From positions 7,685,315 through 7,749,314 of the forward strand of contig CM035351.1 in the NCBI GenBank assembly GCA_020137815.1: a stretch of DNA of 64,000 nt, in the 5' to 3' direction. The position numbers and the translations under genes are program-made. The notes under the pieces were generated by a model, which worked only from the letters and a program-made list of their open reading frames with translations, was not told the origin of the DNA and ran no database searches. Every line of letters starts with the position of its first letter. The stretch's first letter is position 1. Below, one piece after another: positions 1-15,405 of the stretch. The DNA comes from Hormiphora californensis (lineage: Eukaryota > Ctenophora > Tentaculata > Cydippida > Pleurobrachiidae).

Positions 1-90
1 AGTTATTAGGGAATTCATTCTCCCTTTAAAACTATACCAAGTCCCATCTCATACCATGATACCATCGCCATGTGACAATTCTATTTCTAG

Positions 91-3000
91 GTACATACTT
101 CATGGAGCGATGACATCAAAGACCTCAGAGAACTATCAGTTAAGAATCCTGGGATCATCACAGAGAGTTTCATATTCAAACATTTCAAGACTCTCCGGTT
201 GATTGATCGAAACGTAAGTTAGATAAATCTTGTAAATCTTGTCCAGTATGATACTGAGACCTGAGTTTCCTGTACTTTAAGTACAACTTGTTGGGGGAGG
301 GATAGAACTGTTTAACTAGAATTAGAGCTTTAAATCTCAGTAGGCTTCAGCTGTGACACATGGTTAGACAGTTTCGCGGAAGGAAACCTTTGCATGTGGT
401 TAAAGGGCTCTCCTGATATAGAACTTGTGGGTGAACACATTATTGTACTGTATCTATTAGTTCAATATTAGATATAGTGAAATCATGTCATGTGACTTGC
501 TCAGAGACTATATTGTTCAATTTATTGCAATATATGACTACCTAGAAACTGTTCACTGGTTAGACAATGGGTTAGAGGGTTAGACAATGGACAGCTTCAT
601 TGAATTGAAGATATTATAAATAGTTTCTATTCATCCATGGCATAAAGTCAGACATTGCGAAACCCTTCGACCCAGAAATTATTCATCTGAGATATCTTCG
701 GTTCCTCATAAAGATAGAGGTTTGGAAGAACTAAACAATTCTATATCTTTAGGGGGTGGACCGGTGGAGCTATGATCTTTACTGCAAGAAAGGGGCCTGA
801 ACATTTTTTAGAGCCCACTTACAGTACAATTACACCTCCCTATTGAGACGGTCACATAGTCAGTTGCCTAGCTCGACCCCCCTTTTCGCGATCTTTACAA
901 ATGTAAAGGAGGGTTAGAACATAACAAATTGTCAGCCCGTGGGCCACTTTTCGTCGGGTTGTGGTTTACGTGGGTTAGAATATAAGGGATATTTTGTGTC
1001 CCAGATTTGGTGGAATTTGTACCAAATCTGGGACACACCCCGACGAAAGGTGGCCCACCACCTGACAATGTGATCGTCACAAAAGGGAGACAAGGTGTGT
1101 TATAATAGCTGTACATCCGTACGCCAGATTTCTCCCAACATATAATACTCAAAATTCGAGATGGGGTCCCGTGGCGAATGGCGATTGACAACTAAAAATC
1201 TGTCTACTAATTATCTCTCCCAAGACACAAATCTGGGTGTCAATATCGGGTAGATTTCAGGGTGGTGGACAGTCCTTGTTAATATATTGATAAAAAATTT
1301 TCAGATAAACGAGGTTGATCGAGGATTGTTAAAGTTTGTTAACTTGGAACAACTCAGTTTAACCGGAAATTCTCTTTCTGAAATTCCAGGATCGCATTTA
1401 CCAAGAAGTCTTTCGGTAAAACTAAATATATACTAACTTAGCTTTGTGATATAATACACATGACATTTTGTTGCTTTATGGCGGCGCCAGACCCCGATCA
1501 TTTGACAGTGTGCTCAGATGGGGTCTGCGGCGCCAGACAGTTCTTTGTTGATAGTTATTGAAAACACACTTAGCTTATTTATTATTATTTATTATTATTT
1601 AGCTTAGTACTTAGTACTTAGTGCTAATTGAAATTCTCTCTAATTCTCTCGACTTCTTTGTTGCAGGTTCTGCAAATCTTTGCAAACAAGTTCACTGATC
1701 TAGTATCGTTGACAGTGAATGTTCCACCCAATCTTCATCATCTTGGTGTGGGGTATAACCAACTAACTGATATCACATCCTTTATCTCACCCTACTATTG
1801 GTAAATATAAGTCTAGACAGAGTTTTACTAAAAGTTTAAGTTTATTTCAGTTCAAAATAAATGCATACATATATTCAGAGTATATTCTAGATGTGACTCC
1901 AATGCCATTTAACCGCTCGATCTCCTGCAATACCGCGAGCTTTAGAACTAGAAAACCCAAACTACATAACAGTTATGCTACTAAACCATATGTCTCTGAA
2001 TTTAATTTCCTCCCCCAGGCCGAATCTCCTCTCACTGGATTTGTCTTATAATAAGATAGCCCATCTGGAAGCAACAGTCGAGTGCTTGGCGACCCTTCCA
2101 TCGCTACGTAATCTCTCTCTCGCGGGAAACCCCATTAATGTGAGTTATTCTGTATAACTTGTTTCATAATGTGAACCGCTTGCACGCAAAACAGAGCGTG
2201 GGAAAAGAGAGATACATAGATAGAGAAATAGTAAGAGAGAGACGAGTGATGCTTTGATTTGCGTGCAAGCGGTTCGCATTATTGAAAATCGGACTTTACA
2301 AGGGCCTACCTAATTGACCTTCAGAGGCTATATGCTACTTTTTGATAATGGGCCCTATCTCCCCCCACAGTTGGCACCAGGATATACGGGATGTGTTCTG
2401 GACTGTATGCCTCGTCTCAATATACTAGACGACATCTCTATCAGTGATGACGATCGGCTAAACTTCACTGGAATCTCTCAAGAGGGGGGTATAAACTGGG
2501 ACCAGGCTATCTTAACTGTCATGTTCCCTGCACTGGAAAACCTCAGAAAACCACCAGAGAATGAGGTAACAAATACCCACGGTTTAGTTAGTTAAATTAA
2601 AATTAATTAACCAACTAATTGATCGTCGTGTTTCCAATATTACAATAACCCCTACAACTGCGCCCCTTTCAGCCCATTGACGAGGCAGGATTCCTATACC
2701 CCAACCAAAAGAAGCAGCTCTATCATATTGAGTTCTCCTTCGCTGCTGATCCCCCTACTGTCCGTCCCGGGACTGGGACTGATGCTCGTCCTGGGACTGG
2801 GGTTGATGCTCGTCCAGGAGATGATGCTCGTCCTGGGACTGCGACTGATGCTTGTCCTGAGACTGATGCTCGTCCTGGGACAGCGACTGATGGTCTTCTT
2901 GGGACTGGGACACCACCAGCCGATGCCCCATCCATTAAGGAGGAGGAGAAGGAGGGAGAGGTGGTGTTTAGTACAATAGACATGCCCTGGACAGAGGAGA

Positions 3001-4954
3001 AGATGATTTTTAGTGTGCCTGTCATTGTTAGGTTAGTTAGTCACTAACTTAGTTACTATTAGTAATACTAACTAGTTAGTGAGACATCTGTCACGGGCAT
3101 GGTAGAATCTGTCGCTGCTTCCAAGTAACATTGCATGCAGTAGCGGCTGGGCCATGGACAGTGGATTCTGGTTGAGAGTCCACTGTCCATCAGGGTCCGA
3201 TCGGGATCGGGATCGAGATTTCTGGCCGGGGCCGGCGCGGACCGGGAAGGCTATTTTTTGGCCCGGATCGGGAAGGCTATTTTTTGGCCCGGACCGGGGC
3301 CGGGTGTCAAATTTTAGGCCGGGGCCGAACTGGGGCTGGGAAGGCAAAAGATTAGCCGGGGCCGGGGATCGCCGGGGCCAGGATGTGGCGTAAGCACGAA
3401 TTTTCATCCTCAAAGAAAATTGAAGGTTCATCTTCTAGTTGATCCCACGCACTTTCCAATGTCACCACTCTCCACTGATGTTCACAGAGACTGTAAAAGT
3501 CTAGACTAAACCCATACGGGGAGAAAAATTATTAAGAGAAAAAAGATCAGAGGCGATCGTCTTATCTGAATAAATTCACTGAATAAATTCACTGAATAAA
3601 TTCAGATGAACTTTGCTGAGTTTTGTTCTATATAATAAAGTCGGATTTTTTGAAACTGTCACCCCCTGGGTGGCGCACGAGTTTTTATTTGCGCGTCGGA
3701 AACTTGTTTTCGCTCTCACGCCTTTGTTTCTTGACCAATTTCGTCAAACCAAAGTTTTACGGACTCACAAAATTATGCTCTTTCCGATGATATGCGGTTT
3801 TTAGCCGAAAAGCGAGAGCAAGTGGGGGCTGTCACGCGCAAATACGACGCCGCACGTGAAAAGGGGGGTGACAATTTCAAAAAATCCGAGGGTCGGGCCC
3901 TGCTGTCCATTCAGAGTCTGAATACCAGAGTTCCTGGTAACTTCTCCACGTTATTAATTATTTCTTAATTAACAGGTGCAGTGATTTGAGTAATTTGGAA
4001 GAGTTCTTGACGAAGGAGATCCAGTTTACTCTTGTTGAGAAGACAATCGAGAGTTGGACAGTTATCGCACCCCCTGATACAGCATCAACCACCCCGCCTC
4101 CATCTGGGGGTAAAAAGAAAGGTACATGTCCTCGAGATAAATCGTGATCTTTGCAGGTAGTATTATAACCATTAAAACCATATTAAGTGGACATGAGTAG
4201 TTAAAAACCATTCTCACGTGATCACGACAACCTTAGATTCCATTTTAATAGTTTATCCCTCCCTCGTGGTCCTTCCTCGAGGTCTTCAGTGATACTGAGA
4301 ATTAAACCCCACAAACCCCACACGATAACATGATTCGTATATTTTTATTAATTTAGGTGGTGCACCAAAGGAAGACAAGAAGAAGAAGAAGGCTGAAACT
4401 GGAACGGGGGAGAAACCCATTAAAGATAAAGAGGGAAACATACTAAAATGGGAGGAAGGAACCCCTACCCTGTCAGAGATTGCCCATGTCAAAACATCCA
4501 TCAAAAACCTCTTGGCAGGTAATTAATTCAGTCTTCTGAACTAGTGTGTCAGCGCTACAATTCACCTTGATAGCGAATATTTTAATGTGAACGCATGTGC
4601 GAGATCGAGCTCACACATATTACCCGCGAAGCGAGAATAGGTGGAAATGGTACCAAATCTTGGATTACGACTGTCAGTTTACTAATGATATCACTCCCTC
4701 ATTCAGTAACGGAGTGTGGTGGTAAGATGGAGTGTGTTGTGACAGAAAAACTCCCCACACCCCAACCGGAGAGTGGCCGCAACTCCAGCCAGAGCGCTAA
4801 GGGCAAGAAGAAAGATAACAAGGCGGGAAAGAAAGGAAAGGCTCCCACTCCTGTCGTAGAAGTGGCACCACCTGAGCCGCTCCAGCTAGAGTATCAGATA
4901 TCACGGGTCAAGTGGCAATGTAGTGACGATCACAAACGTTGGTCGGAGAACTAG
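91..4954 (+). CDS. LRRC43: LRRC43-like leucine-rich repeat protein (5' end outside window)
   Basis: Nine exons read in one consistent frame: 91-213, 1305-1415, 1667-1800, 2019-2139, 2371-2565, 2673-3031, 3976-4121, 4357-4518, 4707-4954. They total 1599 nt (532 residues plus stop). Exon 1 carries the family block WSDDIKDLRELSVKNP followed by an FKTLRLID segment. Exons 2-4 hold leucine-rich repeats such as LEQLSLTGNSLSEIP and LLSLDLSYNKIAHLE. Exon 5 has the LRR cap LAPGYTGCVLDCMPRLNILD. Exons 6-9 are the long C-terminal region, with a lysine-rich stretch and a PEPLQLEYQI ending. This order matches my recollection of vertebrate LRRC43, a cilia-associated protein of poorly known function. The N-terminal exon(s) must lie upstream of base 1. 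Exon 6 has an unusual acidic/proline repeat. No frame break is seen. Confidence 0.85.
940..1071. repeat. Imperfect inverted repeat in LRRC43 intron 1
   Basis: The left part (gggccacttttcgtcggg) returns as its complement at the right end. A tighter inner hairpin uses tgtcccagatttggt and its complement around position 1020. It is probably a small foldback element inside the 1.1-kb intron. Confidence 0.6.
1478..1540. repeat. Short GC-rich hairpin element, copy 1
   Basis: The GGCGGCGCCAGACCCC arm pairs with GGGGTCTGCGGCGCC about 30 bp away. A relative with the same arms is at 5531-5604, so this is a dispersed miniature inverted-repeat element. Confidence 0.6.
3150..3385. repeat. GC-rich tandem/hairpin stretch in LRRC43 intron 6
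   Basis: It opens with a 12-bp hairpin (ATGGACAGTGGA and its complement). Imperfect repeats of GGCCGGGGCCG and GGGAAGGCTATTTTTTGGCC type follow. The open frames across it are composition artefacts. Confidence 0.55.
3642..3891. repeat. 250-bp hairpin element (MITE-like)
   Basis: The ends are inverted: TCGGATTTTTTGAAA...TGTCACCCCC on the left and GGGGGGTGACA...TTTCAAAAAATCCGA on the right. The core has GCGCGTCGGAAAC and CGCGCAAATACG blocks, which also occur in the 19834-20105 element. It has no coding capacity and lies in an intron. Confidence 0.75.
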
Positions 4955-5220
4955 ACACTGATTGTGATTGTGATGAACATAGACTTAATGAGACAGTGAA
5001 AAAGGGACTGAGAAAGACGGGGGAGGGAGAGTAGAGAAACAATGAGAGGTAGAGAGAGAAATGAATCGGGCAATTTTCTCAGTTGAAAATGAAAATACGT
5101 TTTTTATCAATATGTGGCACTGGCATTATATTGAGGGATTATATTTAATTTTATTTTGGGAGTAAAATCAGATCCTCAAAATTTAATACATATATTGAGA
5201 CGTGATCTTCAGTTCTACTC

Positions 5221-5312
5221 TGTCAGGCCAATGCTCTGACCACAGTTCTCGCGTGCTCCGCAGAACGAGAAATTTGAGAGAAACGAGAATGGGTCAGGCC
5301 AATGCTCTGACA
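5221..5312 (+). repeat. CAATGCTCTGAC repeat family, copy 1
   Basis: A unit of about 80-90 bp begins and ends with GTCAGGCCAATGCTCTGAC and has an ACAGTTCTCG...GAGAAT middle. Other copies are at 9123-9203 and 61095-61171, with a split inverted copy at 15783-16372. Confidence 0.7.
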
Positions 5313-5530
5313 GGTTCTACTAGAACTAGGATCTTCTTCTAAAGTTCTAGAAAAAGATCCTAGGATCGTGCAATTGTTGCCATGCCAGACAGATAGGACA
5401 TGCCGAGACACATCCTTTCTGTCAATATGCATGGTGCACCATAGTGTCAATAATATTGACACCCCCATTTGACTCAATATGGTGTCAACTGACTCTTGAC
5501 AGTGCTCCATTGCCCTGAGCGCACTGTCAA

Positions 5531-5604
5531 ACTGTCTGGCGCCGCCGACCCCATCTGAGCGAACAGTTTTGTGAATCAAATGGGGTATGGCGCCGCCAGA
5601 CAGT
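5531..5604. repeat. Short GC-rich hairpin element, copy 2
   Basis: The terminal arms ACTGTCTGGCGCCGCC and GGCGCCGCCAGACAGT are perfect inverted repeats of 16 bp. The spacer is related to the copy at 1478-1540. Confidence 0.7.
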
Positions 5605-6450
5605 GTCAGACAAATTAACTAATATGAAAATATAATGTGGATGATTAAATTTAAGGAAACTGTTTTAAGACCTGTTCGAAATGGGTGTGTATCATATTTT
5701 TCCGATGTAAAAATGTATATTATCTTGTGGAATGTACAATTTACCAAGATTTTAAGTTTTCAAATCCCAAAATCATTCGTGTTGAGCATTCAATGAATTC
5801 AAACATCTATCTAAAAGGTCCCACGCTACCATGACTTTTAATGAAACTGAAAACGGTTGTAGCCGAGATAAAAGGTTGTCATAGTTGTCAGTGCAATTAA
5901 AACTTTTATCTTGGCTACCTGGGGGGGGGGGCTACAATTACTGAATATGGGAAGTTTGATGAGACTGAGACAACGTTGTAAGTTGGTCCCAATTCAGGAC
6001 GTGATTGTCAAAAATAATGATGAATGGAGATTTGGGCACGGTGTACCCTCTCTTATCAGGAATCAATGGGGAGGGAGAGGAGAGATCAATCCAAAATGAA
6101 GATGGGCATTGGGCTGACGGCTGTTCACAGTGAACACTGAACAGCCCATCTCCAACTTCACTGTGTACCAGGTACCTCAAAACGTACAGGGTGTGTCTAT
6201 GGTAATGTGAGCAAAACATGGAGCTCGCAGGTAGTCTCAGAAATATAGCTACCTCATCAACTTCACTGAAACCGTGAAACTAATCTATAGTCGTGGGTTT
6301 TTAGGAATCCAGCTAATATACTTGGTAGTACCAATGGTACCATTGCCTCAGCATGTGACATGAGAACAAATGGACGGAAAATGAAATAACACATCGGCAT
6401 TCTACCACAATTCTCACTCCTCTTCCCCTAACTTTCACAGTACGTCCAGC

Positions 6451-6590
<140 letters not shown>

Positions 6591-7303
6591 TCTCCCTCTA
6601 TCTCCCAACACAGTAGCCCCCTTCTCTCAACATACACACCATTTCCTTGCCACCCTGAAAAACTCTCAACTAAGCCAGTGCCTGTCACTGCAGTGTTTAC
6701 CCCATGTGACTCGATCACAGCTGGTCACGTGGCCCGATCCCACTTCCTCCTTCTCTCTCTCTGCGCAGCACAGAGCTACACGCAACTCTGTTACCTTTCC
6801 CTCTATATCGCACAGAGGTCCCCTTGTAACATTATTGATTGTCATTGCACCCTGATTCCGTCTGCAGTTTAGTACCTATATCGGTTTGACATGTTTGTAT
6901 TATGTAGTGTGTTTGAGAGACTTTCCCTCACCATCCCCTCCCTGTATAACTGATGGTGCCTGAGGGTCTCTACCTAGAGCTAATGGTGGTGGAGACCCTC
7001 AAGTAGATCCAGGTGGTATGCTACCCCCCCCCCCCCCGTACTAATCAGCATGGGGTCTCCCTGAGTCTTCCCCAAATCTGAGATCACATGACATGAGGTG
7101 TTAATTATGAGCTGCACTATTGAGGGGGTTCAAATCTAGTGGTGGAATTCCAATAGCAATTATTGACTAAAACCAATGACCGGTGCAGTGAAACTAGATC
7201 CATGAAGCATTACTAATTGATAAACACGGTGCAATGCAGACAAGAGCAAGATAAAAGTAAAAGTGCTCTTAGCTCGAGTTTTCACGATTTCTTGCCATCT
7301 AAT

Positions 7304-10413
<3,110 letters not shown>

Positions 10414-11200
10414 GAGACGAGAATGATAACTCTGTTTTAGAGACGAGAATGGTATCTCTTTTTGAGGGAGGGGTCCAAATAAAAGGTTGTATGAGGGTTC
10501 GGTAGATTAAAGAAAAGGTGCAGAATCGAATCATACGTATGTATACTCCGTTCGAGAGAACACCTTTGTGTTCACTTTGTCCCAAAAGTTTGAAAGAAAC
10601 TTTTTATGCGAATCTTCTCGAAGGTAAATCATACAGTTCAGAGACGAGAAGGTTTCTTTGTTTTTGGACTGCGTGGTTTCTTAGGAAAAAGTTTCTTATT
10701 CAAAGCAAAAATTTCTTGAAATAAGTAAGAGTAAGGTATAGAGAATAAGAAAAAAATATTTCCTTACTTCTAAAGAAAACTGTGTGGAAATAAATGTGTG
10801 GAAATAAATTGTATCCTCAGTTTTTGTATTTGATTGTGTGCCAAGAAGGGAAGCAGGACGGGGGTTGTTATGAAATCCCCAACTTCTACTACTTGGCAAT
10901 TAATTATACTAGAAGTTCTAGTTATATAGTGCAATTAATTTTATATAAACTTGTGTGTTAGAGTTACAGATTCTCAGTAAGCACTAGTTATTTTGTTGTT
11001 CAGAACATGATAAATCCACACAACAACTTGACAAATATCTTCCCTGAATTGTCTCTGAAACATATCACCCATGATGTGACAACTTCACAACACACATAAT
11101 TTACATATATATTACACACGAATAATACTGCCCGCAGTTTCAATAGATCTAATACATATAGCTAATTTTGTTAAGGCCAGAGGGGGGGGTCGACGGGTTT

Positions 11201-12140
11201 TTTGGGGTGTTTTTTGAGGTATACGTTATATGAAAGCGCTGGGCAAGGCGGATCGATTAGAACAGACGTCATCGATGTTGCGCGCACCGTTTGGCCAAAA
11301 TTTGGGGGTTAACATTTGGCCTATAATGGATGTTAACCCCTATAAATCAGGAATGGTGGGGTCTAGAACATCCATCATTGTACCAAAGGCTTCGTCTTGT
11401 CTTGATACAACTTCCTGAAAAGTTTTATGTCGTTACTCCAACTGCTTCTTGATTTTTTGGGGGTTTACAAAATATGCGGAAAAAGCCCTTTTTGCCTCTA
11501 ATTTTGCTCTTTTTTGGGACATCCTGCCTCACTTCCTGAAATAACGGCTAGGACTCAGACCTTGCCGTTTGGCATAGTTGTTCTAGAGACCGTGTTCTTC
11601 AAATTTGATGTAGCGATTTTTGATTAAGGCCCCCGTTCAAAAATTATAGGGGTTTACATAAAATTTTCATGGACAAAACAAATGTTAACCCCTATAATTT
11701 TTGAACGGGGGCCTTAATCAAAAATCGCTACATCAAATTTGAAGAACACGGTCTCTAGAACAACTATGCCAAACGGCAAGGTCTGAGTCCTAGCCGTTAT
11801 TTCAGGAAGTGAGGCAGGATGTCCCAAAAAAGAGCAAAATTAGAGGCAAAAAGGGCTTTTTCCGCATATTTTGTAAACCCCCAAAAAATCAAGAAGCAGT
11901 TGGAGTAACGACATAAAACTTTTCAGGAAGTTGTATCAAGACAAGACGAAGCCTTTGGTACAATGATGGATGTTCTAGACCCCACCATTCCTGATTTATA
12001 GGGGTTAACATCCATTATAGGCCAAATGTTAACCCCCAAATTTTGGCCAAACGGTGCGCGCAACATCGATGACGTCTGTTCTAATCGATCCGCCTTGCCC
12101 AGCGCTTTCATATAACGTATACCTCAAAAAACACCCCAAA
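11201..12140. repeat. Giant perfect inverted repeat (454-bp arms, 32-bp loop)
   Basis: Left arm 11201-11654 and right arm 11687-12140 are exact reverse complements as far as I can read by eye. There are no indels: every position pair sums to 23341. The flanks differ immediately outside (T at 11200 would pair with T at 12141), so this is an element rather than a folded read covering the whole locus. A 62-codon open frame occurs identically in both arms, which is just a consequence of the symmetry. No transposase is seen. Confidence 0.95.
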
Positions 12141-12376
12141 TTAACATGCACTAGTCTGCCGGGTCTCAGTCCCGGGCGGATTGAAAGCCTTCGTAACAGA
12201 GCAACTTAGTCTGTGCTAGGGTTGCTTTGTTAGATGTAACCCACAAAGAGATTCATGGGGTCGCTTTCTGTTGAAACCCTAGGCACAGGAGAGACAGTTC
12301 AGAGTACAAACATTGTCCCAAATCTTGTTTGTCAAACAAGATTTGGGACATGTATTCGGTAACTAACGGTTACTTA

Positions 12377-12495
12377 AAGTGCGTTTCAAACGACTTGACC
12401 TGAGATTCCTGGAAATTCAGGATTTCCCCTTTGTAAATACACGCGCAATGCGCCAAATTCCAAGAATTACGGGTCAAGTCGCTTGAAACGGACTT
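12377..12495. mobile_element. 119-bp MITE with TA target duplication, copy 1
   Basis: The terminal inverted repeats are about 24 bp (AAGTGCGTTTCAAACGACTT and the complement of AAGTCCGTTTCAAGCGACTT). TA dinucleotides flank it at 12375-12376 and 12496-12497. A same-length copy in the opposite orientation is at 29137-29255. The TA duplication fits the Tc1/mariner superfamily. Confidence 0.85.
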
Positions 12496-13270
12496 TAACA
12501 TATGTAGGAGCTATTTTAACCCAGGGCATCAGAAAAGTATAAATAAAATGTAGCACATATATTTTCCCACTTTAAAGCTTAATTGTTTCACATGCCGCTT
12601 ACTCAATTTCACTCCTGCTTCGTAGGAATTCATCAGCCGAAACTCATTGTCGAAAGCATTTTCTCTATTCGTAGATCGTTTGTGTGAATATTGCATTTAC
12701 TTGCATTTATTCTATTTATCTGAAACAGGTGATTGTAGTAAGCTAGAACTGTAGAATAGATAACAGGTAAAAGCTATTAGTTCTGAGCTGTTGGATAGAT
12801 TGGACACATTTATTTCCATTTCTATAAACTACAGAAGAAAAAAAGTAATCAATCACAGAGACGAGATAGTGCTCGGTGAGTAACTTCAAATACCATCTCC
12901 ATCCTTTAGTTCTATTTGAAATTCTTCTGTAGAATGTAGAATCTATCTACATTGTAGATAGCTAGTAAGTGGGCAAAATCTATTATCTTTTGAGCCGTTC
13001 TAAACGAGACAAAATCTCATATATATGAGGCAGTTATAACGGCCTCCTATTATAGTAGGTAGCAAGACCATTCTATTAGAATGGTCTTGCTACCTACTAT
13101 AGGAGTTATAACTACCGGTAAGAGTAGTACAGCTAGCTACTCGTTTGAATTTCTAAACGAGTATCTGGCTACTCTTACCGGTAGTTATAACTGCCTCATA
13201 CGCGCTCGTCTAGATAAGGCCGTATGAGGCGGTTATAACTGCAAAACGGGCAGGTCGGTAGAACTTCGAC

Positions 13271-13437
13271 AGAATTTAGGGTAGGTCAATTTAGGGTAGG
13301 TCTGAATTTAGGGTAGGTCTGAATTTAGGGTAGGTCTGAATTTAAGGTAGGTCTGAATTTAGGGTAGGTCAATTTAGGGTAGGTCTGAATTTAGGGTAGG
13401 TCTGAATTTAAGGTAGGTCAATTTAGGGTAGGTCCGT
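13271..13437 (+). repeat. TTTAGGGTAGGTCTGAA tandem array, left arm
   Basis: About ten units of 15-17 bp, mixing a TCTGAA and a TCAA spacer, with three more near 13541-13590. The inverse array is at 14449-14655. The TTTAGGG core recalls a telomere repeat, but the longer unit and the internal position argue against a telomere. Confidence 0.85.
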
Positions 13438-14448
13438 AAAGTATCGTTTATAATTTATCAAATCATTGCAATTCGAGATTAGGTTCTGATTAGGTTCTGA
13501 TTAGGTCGCTGAACCGCGTAAAGTATCGTTTATAATTTATCAAATTTAGGGTAGGTCTGAATTTAAGGTAGGTCTGAATTTAGGGTAGGTCCGTAATGTA
13601 TCGTTTATCAAACAATTGAAATTCGACATTAGGTTCTGATTAGGTCGCTGAACCGTGTCCCGTATCTCGTATCAACTCATTTCAATTCGATCTTAGTCAC
13701 CGATTAGGTCGCTGAACCACGTCCCGTATCTCGTGTCAACTCATTGAAATTCGAGGTTAGACACAAATTAGGTCCCTGAAACACGTCCCGTATCTCGTAT
13801 CAACTCATTTCAATTCGATCCTAGTCACCGATTGGATCGCTGAACAGCGTCCCGCATCTCGTATCAACTCATTGAAATTCGAGGTTAGACACAGACTAGG
13901 TCACTGAACCACGTCCCGTATCTTGTATCAAATCATTGCAATTCGAGGTTAGACACAAATTAGATGGCAAACGAATTGTTTTTTTTTTCTTAAACAGGTT
14001 TCAACTCAGGATGGAACTCTTAAAGTCTACGTGCATAAACTAATCAGTGAACAGTCAAACAGTCCTAATTTCATTTGATGCGATACGGAACACAGTCTAC
14101 CGACCTAACCCAGTTCACCTACTTTAAGTAGTACTTAGTGTCGGTGACTAAGATGGAACTGCAATGAGTTGATACGAGATACGGGACGTGCTTCAGCGAC
14201 CTAATCTGTGTCTAACCTCGAATTTCAATGAGTTGATACGAGATACGGGACGTGCTTCAGCGGTACCTAATCTGTGTCTAACCTCGAATTTCAATGAGTT
14301 GATACGAGATACGAGATGTGGTTCAGCGACCTAATTGGTGACTAATATCGAATTGCAATGAGTTGATACGAGATAGTGGACGCGGTTCAGCGACCTAATC
14401 AGAACCTAATCTCGAATTGCAATGATTTGATAAATTATAAACGATACT

Positions 14449-14655
14449 TTACGGACCTACCCTAAATTTAGACCTACCCTAAATTGACCTACCCTAAATT
14501 CAGACCTACCCTAAATTGACCTACCCTAAATTCAGATCTACCTTAAATTCAGACCTACCCTAAATTCAGACCTACCCTAAATTCAGACCTACCCTAAATT
14601 CAGACCTACCCTAAATTCAGACCTACCCTAAATTGACCTACCCTAAATTCTGTCG
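14449..14655 (-). repeat. TTTAGGGTAGGTCTGAA tandem array, right arm
   Basis: About twelve inverted units of the same 15-17 bp repeat, as part of the foldback element. Confidence 0.85.
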
Positions 14656-15405
14656 AAGTTCTACCGACCTGCCGCAAAACGTCCACGTTTCATATTTCGT
14701 CCACACGTGACAACGATCACGTGTAATAGCAGTTATAACTGCCTCATACGATGGCCCTATTCCGTTCTAGACCAGCTCGTATGAGGCTCGTACGAGGCAG
14801 TTATAGTAGCCGGTCTGCCGGTAAAGGTTCAAACTCTTACCGGCAGTAGAATTCGCGTTCTAAACGAGTATCTACCTACTATTATTATAGGAGGCATTTA
14901 CAACCGCCTCATACATTTTGTCTCCTCTAGAAAGGCTCTTAGTTTCAAATGCCCGTAATCTAGTCGGACAATAGCGATCACCGGTAAATTCCCCAATACA
15001 ATAGCTTACCATGCCACTATTAAGCCTATCATTCCGTTTTCCATAAATACCGATGAAGTATATTATATTGGAGAGTAAAATTGATTCAGCAAGTTCCCTA
15101 ATGCATTTTTGATTGAAAGTATGGGAGGGCCCCCCATCCACATATAATGTGACATTAGCGATCGGAAAACCACATACGTGTCAAAAGTTGCTTGACATTT
15201 GACAAAATATGTGCTTACGATGCGAGAAAACTTTTATTTTTTCCTAGTCTTGATATTCGTCACCTCTATTTTAGCATACCATTTCCATGCTATAAAGGGC
15301 TGAATGCTAAGTATAATTCACTGAATCAGTAAATATCTCTGTCTGGCCCTCTCCAGGAACTCCCCCTTATCAAAGCCCCCCTCCCCCGACATTAGCATTA
15401 CTTAC

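Larger units (their letters stand above)
13010..14930. mobile_element. 1.9-kb foldback element with tandem-array arms
   Basis: The outer arms are inverted: GAGACAAAATC...TATGAGGC at about 13015-13045 and GCCTCATACATTTTGTCTC near 14905. Inside each arm are further hairpins (CTTACCGG with GTTATAACTGCCTCATACG), then an array of a 15-17 bp unit TTTAGGGTAGGTCTGAA, forward at 13271-13437 and inverted at 14449-14655. Several units of about 62 bp follow (CCGTATCTCGTATCAACTCA). The loop lies near 13970-14140. No long ORF is present, so it is probably non-autonomous. Confidence 0.8.
10414..15405. other. Repeat-dense block between zinc-finger and IFT54 genes
   Basis: About 5 kb with no exon I can support. 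It holds the 940-bp palindrome, a 119-bp MITE, the 1.9-kb foldback and smaller hairpins. The last IFT54 exon should lie on the minus strand somewhere here, but I could not find it. Confidence 0.6.

Noticed and set aside
11230-12111. Identical 62-residue ORFs on opposite strands as a duplicated gene
   Set aside because: They are the mirror halves of the perfect palindrome and show no domain or exon signals.
13271-14655. TTTAGGG-containing arrays as a telomere
   Set aside because: The unit is 15-17 bp, arrays face each other inside a foldback, and genes continue on both sides.
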